Assembly: GCA_958427375.1 (NCBI GenBank) | Contig: CAUABY010000153.1 | Span: 1-5,407, forward strand | From: an uncultured Eubacteriales bacterium | GTDB lineage: Bacteria > Bacillota > Clostridia > Oscillospirales > Oscillospiraceae | Direction of reading: 5' to 3' | Length of the DNA stretch: 5,407 nucleotides | Shown here: one piece after another, positions 1 through 5,407 of the stretch | How positions within the stretch are numbered: the first letter of the stretch is position 1 | Layout: each line of letters opens with the position of its first letter | The notes under the pieces: model-generated | What the model was told of the DNA's origin: nothing | The model's input: the letters and a program-made list of their open reading frames with translations, nothing else | Database searches by the model: none | Position numbers and translations under genes: made by a program

Positions 1-1379
1 TAATATTCAATGAAGTCAGCGCGGCTGTAGACGTTCACAAGCCCCTCCATCACGCCGACAAGGTCTGAGGCGTCAATTTCATCCGCGCTGTGCAAAAGCT
101 CATGCGCGTCCCCGGTGATATAAATCATATCGTCCGCATCATAGCCGGGAGTAGTCTTGATGCGCGTTACAAGCGTTGAATAGAAGCTGTAGGCGTTTTC
201 ATACTCAAGCTTCATTTTGAGATAGAGCCTGTTCGCCCAGAAGATATTGACGCAGGCAATTATGGCAAGTGTCACGCTCATCACGTCGCGCGCTATGGCG
301 CGTTTCCCTGTCATCAGCTGCTCGGCCGCGACGGCGGCGAGAACGTACACCGATGCGAAGCTATAGAGCATGAGCGTGTGGCGCTGGGCGGAGATGATAT
401 AAAGGCAGTTTACGGCAAGCGGCAGCAGCACGAGCAGCCCCAGCAGCAGCGCCGCGCGGCCGCGCGCGCCGCGCTTGACGGTGCCAATGGCATACCGCAC
501 GAGCTCCACCGCCACGATGACGAGGCAGACGAGGTGCAGCAGCATGGAAAAGCCGTTCGGGATGAGGTGGTAATAACCCTTATAGAAGTAGCCCAAGAAA
601 GCGGTGAATGCCACGCGCACTCCGAAGAGGAGCGACTTCAAATCTGTTTGGAAGCTTGCGTCGGCATAGGAATTATACTGCGTGTGGGTGGCGAGCATCA
701 CAAGCTTATTCACCACAAAGTAGAGCGCCAGCGCGGCTATGAGCGCGGCAAGGCACTTGACGCCGCAGCTGATTATCTCACGGGTGCTCCACTCATCGTC
801 GGTTACGCGCTTGATGAGGTAGACGACATAGAGGCTCGCCGCTATGGCGAGGTAGGCCTGATAGATGCCGAGCGAGAGGCAGAGCATTATAAGCCCCGCC
901 GCGAAGCCGCGTTTCCCATGGCAAAGCGTTGCGTATACCGAAGCGACCGCGAAAAGCACGGCTAAGGCATAGGGCGCGCAGGTGAACATATAGGTGAATG
1001 TGACGGCCTGCGAGGGGAAAACAACAATGAGCGCAGGGAGCAGGACGCGCAGGACGGGACTTTTTATCTCAAAGACGCGCACAGTCAGGCACGCGGCGGC
1101 GGTGAGCATCAAAAGGGACAGCAGCCCGTTTATCCACGGCATGGACACATCCGGGAATATGAAGCTTGTCAGCGCGAGCGCCCAGCGCCCGGAGCTTATT
1201 GACTCACCCTTGGCGAAAAGCCCCGCTATCTCGTCTAAATTGAGAAGCTTATTTGTAAAGACAAAGAGGTAGGCCGCAAGCCCCGCCGCGAGGGCTGCGA
1301 GGATGGACGGCGCGTATTCTTTTATCGTCGCGGCGCACTTCGCCGCGCACCTTTCGGACAGTGCCGCCTTCTCGGTCAT
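1..1379 (-). CDS. GtrII-family polytopic membrane glucosyltransferase (C-terminus cut by window edge)
   Basis: An open frame of 459 complete codons runs from the ATG at 1379 to the left edge without a stop, so the C-terminus is missing. The protein is strongly hydrophobic, with roughly 10-11 membrane segments between residues 24 and 382, for example around 24-41, 80-100, 134-150, 159-190, 203-222, 276-298, 308-330 and 366-382. Family marks of the GtrII glucosyltransferases (Pfam Glucos_trans_II, a GT-C type fold) are the acidic pair D49-E50 in the first outer loop, SGRW at 63-66, PWINGLLSLL at 81-90 and SLGIYQAYLAIA at 169-180. The soluble tail from about 385 (YSFYSTLVTRIK, then PGYD and a YITGD-like strand) fits the extracytoplasmic C-terminal part. 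Characterised relatives move glucose from a polyprenyl-phosphate carrier onto a surface polysaccharide such as Shigella O-antigen; the acceptor here is unknown. It follows the GH13 gene by 75 bases on the same strand. The family call is from remembered motifs; substrate is inference. Confidence 0.82.
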   Translation of the reverse strand, partial: MTEKAALSERCAAKCAATIKEYAPSILAALAAGLAAYLFVFTNKLLNLDEIAGLFAKGESISSGRWALALTSFIFPDVSMPWINGLLSLLMLTAAACLTVRVFEIKSPVLRVLLPALIVVFPSQAVTFTYMFTCAPYALAVLFAVASVYATLCHGKRGFAAGLIMLCLSLGIYQAYLAIAASLYVVYLIKRVTDDEWSTREIISCGVKCLAALIAALALYFVVNKLVMLATHTQYNSYADASFQTDLKSLLFGVRVAFTAFLGYFYKGYYHLIPNGFSMLLHLVCLVIVAVELVRYAIGTVKRGARGRAALLLGLLVLLPLAVNCLYIISAQRHTLMLYSFASVYVLAAVAAEQLMTGKRAIARDVMSVTLAIIACVNIFWANRLYLKMKLEYENAYSFYSTLVTRIKTTPGYDADDMIYITGDAHELLHSADEIDASDLVGVMEGLVNVYSRADFIEY

Positions 1380-1387
1380 AGTGATTG

Positions 1388-1395
1388 CCTTTCCT
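1388..1395 (-). promoter_or_regulatory. Ribosome binding site of the GtrII-family gene
   Basis: On the minus strand AGGAAAGG lies upstream of the ATG at 1379, with 8 bases between its last G and the start codon. This is normal spacing and is the main support for choosing this start. The frame is followed by a short basic N-terminus and then the first membrane segment, as expected. Confidence 0.7.
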
Positions 1396-1398
1396 GGG

Positions 1399-1448
1399 GA
1401 AACTCTGGTTAAATCAACGGATCAGACATGGAATCTAACCAGCGTTTC
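1399..1448 (-). repeat. Near-perfect inverted repeat (mRNA hairpin) between the GH13 and GtrII genes
   Basis: Two 13-base arms, 1399-1411 and 1436-1448, are complementary at 12 of 13 positions (mismatch at 1404/1443) and enclose a 24-base loop. On the minus strand the arms read GAAACGCTGGTTA and TAACCAGAGTTTC. The structure sits directly after the GH13 stop codon and ends only 3 bases before the GtrII ribosome binding site. No run of T follows the second arm on either strand, so it is not a standard intrinsic terminator. It could be an RNA-stability or processing hairpin, a weak attenuator, a brake on GtrII translation, or an operator. The repeat is seen directly; its function is unknown. Confidence 0.6.
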
Positions 1449-1454
1449 TCTCTT

Positions 1455-3839
1455 TTATCTGAGTTTGAAGAACTGGCCGCTGTGCGCGGCGATAGTGCCG
1501 GTGAACATGCCGCAGTCTGCGGCTGTGCAGTCGGCTTCAAAGTCGCAGTCCGCGCCGCCGCGGTTGATGACCGCAAGCCAAGCGCTGCTCTCGGCGGGAA
1601 TGCCGAAAACGTCCGCACCGCCATTTATATAGCGCAGAATCATCAGCACATCGGCGGAGTAGGCCATGAACTTGGCCTCGCCCGTGCTGAGCGCGGCATG
1701 CTCGCCGCGGAGCGCGGCTAAGCGGGCATAGCAGTCATGCAGGCTCTTTACGCCCTCTTTAAACGGCTGGCGGTTGAATGGGTCGCACACGCCGCACATG
1801 CCCTGCTCGTCCCCGTAATAGATGCTGGGGACGCCGGGGATGGCAAACTGGATGAGCGCGCAGAGCTTTTCTTTCTCCACCGCGTTGTACAAATCCTCCT
1901 GCGGGATTTGCAGTGCGACCTGCTGCTCGCGGCTGAGGTCGCGGACATTGAAATTGACGGCGAGAGCGGTGCGGATTCTGTCCACATCGTGAGAGCCGAG
2001 CAGGTTCATAAGCGAGTAGTACATGGGCTTGGGGTAGTTCATCTGCTGGGCAATCAGGAAGTCACGCAGGTCATAGGCCGTTGTGCGCCGATGCGCAAAG
2101 TCCAAGATCGCCGTGCGGAAGGGGTAGTTCATAACGGAGTCGAGCGAGTAGCCGAGGGCATAGTTGCGGCGCTTGCCATAGCTCTCCTTGATAACGGCGT
2201 CCTCCCAGACCTCGCCCAAAATGAGCGCGTCGGGCTTTTCCTCTTTCGCGGCACGGCGTATCTTTTCAAGCGTCTCGTCGGGAAGCTCATCCGCCACGTC
2301 AAGCCGCCAGCCGGCGGTGCCGCGGCGAAGCCATGTCTTGACAATACTGTTATCCCCCGTGACGATATAGTCCTCCCAATCGGGATTGAGCTCATTGACC
2401 TCAGGCAGATCCTTAAAGCCCCACCAGCAGCGGTAGTCCGCAGGGAAATCCTTAAAATCAAACCAGCTGTAGTACGGGGATTTCTCGCCCTGATACGCGC
2501 CCGCGCTGGGGTAATTTCCATAGCGGTTGAAGTACACGCTGTCCGCCCCGGTATGGGAGAAAACGCCGTCCAAGATTATACGGATGCCACAGCTTTCCGC
2601 TTCCCTTACAAGGTGTTCAAAGTCCTCAGTTGTGCCAAGGATGGGGTCGGGGCGCATATAGTCTGCGGTATCATAGCGGTGGTTTGAGCGCGCTTCAACA
2701 ATGGGGTTGAAGTATATGACGCTTACACCGAGCTCGCGCAGATACGGCAACTTGCCCTCGATGCCCTTGAAAGTGCCGCCATAAAAATCGTCCGGGCTGT
2801 AGCTCTCCTCAAATTCGCGCGGCTGCCAACGCACAGGCTCATCGAGACTTGCGTGCAGCTCGGCATTCTGCCCCAGCGCGCGGTGATACTCCACCCCGCG
2901 CTTTGCGGTATCGTCATCCGAAAACGCAAAGCGGTCGGGAAAAATCTGATACATGATACTGCGGCGAAACCAAGCTGGCGTCTCAAAATCGCGCATGGCG
3001 ACGGTGAGGCGGAAAGCCCCGCTCTCCCTGCCATAGACGCGCCCGGCAAAGCCGGTCTGCTCCGGGCAGAGGAAGTGCGTGCCCTCCTCCGTCTCAAGGC
3101 GGAAAAAGTACCAGAGCGCCTGCGGCTTTTCACTGGGGACGAGCGTCACGGCATAGTACCTGCCCTCGCGGTGCATGGGATACTCCTGCCGCCCCTCGTC
3201 CGAGCACATGACGAGTGTCGCCTCCCTCACGCGCCCGCAGAGGACGCGGATTGCAAGACGCAGTTCATCCCCGGCGCAGAGCGGGCCATAGGGACTGCGA
3301 TACAGCTCATCCCGGCTGTCATATCTGACGGCCAAGTGGCTATCCGCGACGGAGCGCAGGAGATTCAGCACTGCCGCCGTTCTCGGCTGCAGCGAGCTTA
3401 TCTCCTCAGCCGCCACGCCCATCGCGCGGATATCCGCACAGCAGTGGGTGACGACGGTATAGGCGTTATTCATTGAGAAGCCGCAGTCGTCCATCAAAAG
3501 GCGCATCAGCTCCGGGGCAACCAGTGGGTTGCCCTCGGAGTGGAACTGCTCATTCAGTCTGTCAAGCTTCAGACCACGGCGCAGGCAGTCCTGCATGGCG
3601 GCATAAGTGGTGGCCGCCGCTTCAAAATACTGCCTGACGAGCTTGGGACAGCGCTCAGACTCCAAAATCGCGCACATGGACGCGTCCCCGTCTATCGCGT
3701 GCCAGCGCCCGTTAATTTGCTGCGCGTCGACATAGCGGCGGTCAAGATACTCTATATAGAGCGTGTGATCCTCCGACCAGTGCTCCACATAGCTGCCGCC
3801 GAAAGCTATCTTATATATCGGATTCTTTACAGCATGCAT
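1455..3839 (-). CDS. GH13 alpha-amylase/neopullulanase-like glycosidase with extra phosphorylase-like N-terminal module
   Basis: This 794-residue protein is predicted to hydrolyse alpha-1,4 (possibly also alpha-1,6) glucan bonds inside the cell; it has no signal peptide. Residues 1-165 form an unusual extension. Residues ~168-285 look like the beta-sandwich N-domain of neopullulanase/pullulanase-type enzymes (RYDSRDELYRSPYGPL, later WYFFRLET). The (beta/alpha)8 barrel starts at YQIFPDRF (297-304). Conserved GH13 regions are all present: DGVFSH 424-429; LPEVNE 478-483; GWRLDVADE with Arg512 and nucleophile Asp514; GEVWE with acid/base Glu543; GSHD with His617 and stabiliser Asp618. Ser428 stands where many alpha-amylases have the Asn of region I. 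A C-terminal beta domain covers ~715-794 and the protein ends naturally at TAA 1457-1455. Typical relatives without the extension have about 580-630 residues. The gene overlaps glgA by 13 bases, pointing to a joint role in glycogen or maltodextrin turnover. Subfamily (GH13_20 or GH13_39-like) and exact specificity are not settled. Confidence 0.88.
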   Translation of the reverse strand: MHAVKNPIYKIAFGGSYVEHWSEDHTLYIEYLDRRYVDAQQINGRWHAIDGDASMCAILESERCPKLVRQYFEAAATTYAAMQDCLRRGLKLDRLNEQFHSEGNPLVAPELMRLLMDDCGFSMNNAYTVVTHCCADIRAMGVAAEEISSLQPRTAAVLNLLRSVADSHLAVRYDSRDELYRSPYGPLCAGDELRLAIRVLCGRVREATLVMCSDEGRQEYPMHREGRYYAVTLVPSEKPQALWYFFRLETEEGTHFLCPEQTGFAGRVYGRESGAFRLTVAMRDFETPAWFRRSIMYQIFPDRFAFSDDDTAKRGVEYHRALGQNAELHASLDEPVRWQPREFEESYSPDDFYGGTFKGIEGKLPYLRELGVSVIYFNPIVEARSNHRYDTADYMRPDPILGTTEDFEHLVREAESCGIRIILDGVFSHTGADSVYFNRYGNYPSAGAYQGEKSPYYSWFDFKDFPADYRCWWGFKDLPEVNELNPDWEDYIVTGDNSIVKTWLRRGTAGWRLDVADELPDETLEKIRRAAKEEKPDALILGEVWEDAVIKESYGKRRNYALGYSLDSVMNYPFRTAILDFAHRRTTAYDLRDFLIAQQMNYPKPMYYSLMNLLGSHDVDRIRTALAVNFNVRDLSREQQVALQIPQEDLYNAVEKEKLCALIQFAIPGVPSIYYGDEQGMCGVCDPFNRQPFKEGVKSLHDCYARLAALRGEHAALSTGEAKFMAYSADVLMILRYINGGADVFGIPAESSAWLAVINRGGADCDFEADCTAADCGMFTGTIAAHSGQFFKLR
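3345..3839 (-). other. Phosphorylase-like N-terminal module of the GH13 protein (residues 1-165)
   Basis: These residues do not belong to any usual GH13 domain. The stretch LVRQYF (68-72 and around), NPLVAPELMRLLMDD (104-118), CGFSMNNAYTVVTH (119-132) and LQPRTAAVLNLL (150-161) matches in order and spacing an internal part of bacterial glycogen/maltodextrin phosphorylases, where the remembered equivalents are LRLKQEYFF, NDTHPALAIPELMRILMDE, GYSWDKAWDIVTHT and LLPRIYQIIEEI. The phosphorylase NDTHP signature is replaced by SEGNP, and the PLP-lysine domain is absent, so the module cannot be an active phosphorylase. A glucan-binding, dimerising or protein-contact role is possible. The alignment is from memory and unscored. 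Confidence 0.55.
3827..3839 (-). other. 13-base overlap of glgA end and GH13 start
   Basis: The GH13 ATG (3839-3837) lies inside glgA, and the glgA TAA (3829-3827) lies ten bases further on in the other frame. In the GH13 frame a TAA at 3851-3849 closes the frame just upstream, so no earlier ATG exists and this is the first possible standard start. Such overlaps usually mean one transcript and translational coupling. Confidence 0.8.
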
Positions 3840-5305
3840 ATGTATAGTTTAGCGTACTCCTGTGCAGAAAGGTCAAAGCCGAAGTCGGCCTGCATAGCGT
3901 TTGAAATGAGGGTTTTCATCGTTTCGGGCTTGCGCCAGCAGTCGAGCGCGCGACGGATTGTCTCGCTCAGCTCCCAAGCGTCATAGTTTGCGAAGGAGAA
4001 GCCGTTGCCATCGCCGGTGAACTGGTTATAGGGCTCAACAGTATCGCGCAGTCCGCCTGTCTCGCGGACAATCGGCAGTGTGCCATAGCGCATTGCGAGC
4101 ATCTGGCTGAGGCCGCAGGGCTCAAAGCGCGAGGGCATAACAAAGAAGTCACTGCCGGCATAGACGAGATGCGAAAGCTCCTCATTATAGCCGATATAGG
4201 CCACAAGCCTGCCCTTATAGCGCTCCTCCGCGGCACGCATGAAGTTTTCAAAGCGCTCATCGCCGGAGCCAAGGAGCATGAACTGCATGTCCTCATTGCT
4301 CATAAGATCATCCAGAACGCAGGTTACAAGGTCAAAGCCTTTCTGCTCGGTCATGCGGGTGACCATGGAGAAGAGCGGCACGTCCGGGCGGACTTCAAGA
4401 CCCATGCGGCTTTGCAGCTCCGCCTTGCAGGCGGCCTTGCCCTTTAGATGGCCGCGGTCGAAGTGCGCGGGGATTTTCGGGTCAGTCTTGGGATTAAACG
4501 CCTGCTTGTCAATGCCGTTTATGATGCCGGAGAGGTCGGCGGCGCGGGCGTTGAGGATGCCGTCCAGCCCCTCGGAGAAGTAAGGTGTGCGAATCTCCCA
4601 TGCATAGCTCGGAGAGACGGTATTTATCTTGTCGGAAAACACACAGCCCGCCTTTAGGAAGTCCGCACAGCCGTAAAGCTCCATAAACTCCGCGGTATTG
4701 TACTTTGAGTCAACGCCCAAAAGATCCTCAAGCACATAGAAACCGCACTTTCCCTGGAAGGCGATATTGTGGATGGTGAGCAGGAACTTGAGATTCTCCT
4801 GCATCGCGCCATGGTACTGCGTGCGGGCGAGCGCGGGGATCATGGCGGTATGCCAGTCGTTGCAGTGAACAACGTCCACCTTGAAGTCAAGGCTTGGGAT
4901 GGCGTCGAGCACGGCGCGGGTGAAATATGCGTACTGCTCAAGCTCCTCATAGCCGCCGCGATAGATTTTATCGCCGAAGTAGCGCTCAGAGTCAACAAGG
5001 TAGATGGTCACACCGTCGAGCACGAGCTTCTCTATACCGACATACTCATGCCTCCAGCCGAGGTCAACATAGAAATAGAACATATGCTCGACCTGAGAGG
5101 CGTATTTATCTTTAATGACGCGGTGATAGGGGGTGATGACGCGCGCATCGATACCCAGTTTGGCCAGAGCCTTGGGCAGAGTGCCGACCACATCGGCAAG
5201 GCCGCCGGTCTTGGACAGCGGCGCGCACTCGGCAGAGGCGAGCAGCACATTGGGGAGCTCCCTCCTGCCGCGCTGGGCTAACATCTCTCGAAATTCGCGT
5301 TTCAT
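3827..5305 (-). CDS. glgA: Glycogen synthase (ADP-glucose, GT5)
   Basis: GlgA transfers glucose from ADP-glucose to the non-reducing end of a growing alpha-1,4-glucan in the cytoplasm. The 492-residue product (family usually ~475-490) shows the whole GT5 set. Positions are counted from the ATG at 5305: the ADP-glucose loop KTGGLADVVG at 32-41; HCNDWHT at 147-153; TIHNIAFQG at 177-185 with His179; TVSPSYAWEI at 229-238; NGID at 263-266; TRMTEQKGFDL at 316-326 with Arg317 and Lys322; SRFEPCGL at 392-399 with Glu395; and ETGGLRDTV at 415-423. A 24-base longer frame could start at the ATG at 5329, but GGAGG with a 7-base gap selects 5305. About 18 charged residues precede the first beta strand (NVLLASAE), where many GlgA proteins begin directly. 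The stop overlaps the GH13 gene. A promoter upstream suggests it is the first gene of the operon; the partner genes glgC, glgD and glgB are not in the window. Confidence 0.96.
   Translation of the reverse strand: MKREFREMLAQRGRRELPNVLLASAECAPLSKTGGLADVVGTLPKALAKLGIDARVITPYHRVIKDKYASQVEHMFYFYVDLGWRHEYVGIEKLVLDGVTIYLVDSERYFGDKIYRGGYEELEQYAYFTRAVLDAIPSLDFKVDVVHCNDWHTAMIPALARTQYHGAMQENLKFLLTIHNIAFQGKCGFYVLEDLLGVDSKYNTAEFMELYGCADFLKAGCVFSDKINTVSPSYAWEIRTPYFSEGLDGILNARAADLSGIINGIDKQAFNPKTDPKIPAHFDRGHLKGKAACKAELQSRMGLEVRPDVPLFSMVTRMTEQKGFDLVTCVLDDLMSNEDMQFMLLGSGDERFENFMRAAEERYKGRLVAYIGYNEELSHLVYAGSDFFVMPSRFEPCGLSQMLAMRYGTLPIVRETGGLRDTVEPYNQFTGDGNGFSFANYDAWELSETIRRALDCWRKPETMKTLISNAMQADFGFDLSAQEYAKLYICML
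3857..3861 (-). promoter_or_regulatory. Candidate ribosome binding site of the GH13 gene, unusually distant
   Basis: AGGAG on the minus strand, inside the end of glgA, is the only good Shine-Dalgarno match before the GH13 ATG at 3839. The gap is 17 bases, about twice the usual distance, and no better placed motif or in-frame ATG, GTG or TTG start is present between them. The start may therefore depend partly on ribosomes finishing glgA and restarting ten bases back. Confidence 0.4.
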
Positions 5306-5312
5306 AGCAATT

Positions 5313-5317
5313 CCTCC
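5313..5317 (-). promoter_or_regulatory. Ribosome binding site deciding the glgA start
   Basis: GGAGG on the minus strand is followed by AATTGCT and the ATG at 5305, a spacing of 7 bases. The more upstream in-frame ATG at 5329 would place this motif inside the coding region and has no comparable site of its own, so the shorter protein is preferred. Confidence 0.88.
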
Positions 5318-5371
5318 GTAATAATTCATTAAGCTGTTTAGTCAAACTGCCTATTTTACTCTATTCAATTT

Positions 5372-5400
5372 ATTATAACGCGTTTTGCCGATAATTCCAA
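5372..5400 (-). promoter_or_regulatory. SigA-type promoter ahead of glgA
   Basis: On the minus strand a -35 box TTGGAA (5395-5400, four of six consensus bases) and a perfect -10 box TATAAT (5372-5377) are separated by exactly 17 bases, in an AT-rich stretch. Transcription would start near 5365, leaving a leader of about 60 bases before the glgA ATG at 5305. The leader carries only a very short possible hairpin (GTTT/AAAC near 5336-5347) and no recognisable riboswitch. The window ends 7 bases beyond the -35 box, so any upstream operator is not visible. Confidence 0.7.
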
Positions 5401-5407
5401 GAGGAAA

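Noticed and set aside
1..3. Possible stop codon of the GtrII gene right at the window edge (TA followed by an unseen base)
   Set aside because: Only two bases of the codon are visible; it could equally encode tyrosine, and the family often extends further.
378..965. 195-codon plus-strand frame opposite the GtrII-type gene
   Set aside because: Its charged, low-complexity translation is the mirror of a hydrophobic membrane protein whose family motifs are clear on the minus strand.
1399..1448. Intrinsic terminator between the GH13 and GtrII genes
   Set aside because: The stem contains a mismatch, the loop is 24 bases long and no T-run follows on either strand; kept only as an inverted repeat.
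1737..2687. 316-codon open frame on the plus strand, antisense to the GH13 gene
   Set aside because: It lies fully opposite a gene with intact catalytic motifs, shows no recognisable domain and has the composition expected of the complement of a GC-rich gene.
2853..3476. 207-codon plus-strand frame opposite the GH13 N-terminal half
   Set aside because: No family resemblance and no ribosome binding site noticed; explained by GC-rich antisense reading.
3832..3842. Overlapping short palindromes (GCATGC, ATGCAT, CATATG) at the gene overlap as an operator
   Set aside because: Six-base palindromes created by the tandem ATG/CAT codons of the overlapping genes; no longer symmetry.
4769..5281. 170-codon plus-strand frame opposite glgA
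   Set aside because: Shadow of a well-supported glycogen synthase gene.
5336..5347. Small GTTT/AAAC hairpin in the glgA leader as a regulatory element
   Set aside because: Only four pairs, easily expected by chance in AT-rich DNA.

Overview
The window holds three genes, all on the minus strand, so transcription runs from the right end towards the left. The order is glgA (glycogen synthase), then a long GH13 alpha-glucan hydrolase, then a membrane glucosyltransferase of the GtrII type that runs off the left edge. I saw no RNA genes, insertion sequences, CRISPR arrays or phage features. The DNA is GC-rich inside genes and AT-rich in the short leader, with strong Gram-positive style ribosome binding sites and a SigA-type promoter. 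Together with the protein styles this suggests a fairly high-GC Clostridia member, perhaps a gut Oscillospirales or related lineage. That placement is an inference; no taxonomic marker is present.

Right end (5306-5407): a promoter with TTGGAA / 17 bp / TATAAT and a leader of about 60 nt ahead of glgA, so glgA looks like the first gene of its transcript. Middle (3827-5305): GlgA, an intact GT5 ADP-glucose starch/glycogen synthase, best started at the ATG at 5305 behind GGAGG. Next (1455-3839): a cytoplasmic GH13 enzyme whose catalytic barrel is intact, overlapping the end of glgA by 13 bases. Its first ~165 residues are an extra module that, from remembered family sequence, resembles an internal piece of glycogen phosphorylase without any catalytic centre. 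Left (1-1379): after a 75-base gap containing a nearly perfect inverted repeat, a polytopic GtrII-family glucosyltransferase, incomplete at its C-terminus.

Taken together, the first two genes look like a make-and-trim pair for an intracellular alpha-glucan: GlgA extends the polymer from ADP-glucose and the GH13 enzyme hydrolyses it or derived maltodextrins. No glgC, glgD, glgB or glgP lies in the window, so those steps must be encoded elsewhere. The membrane glucosyltransferase would act on a cell-surface glycan and may be only loosely linked to the pair. The most interesting signal is the phosphorylase-like N-terminal module of the GH13 protein.
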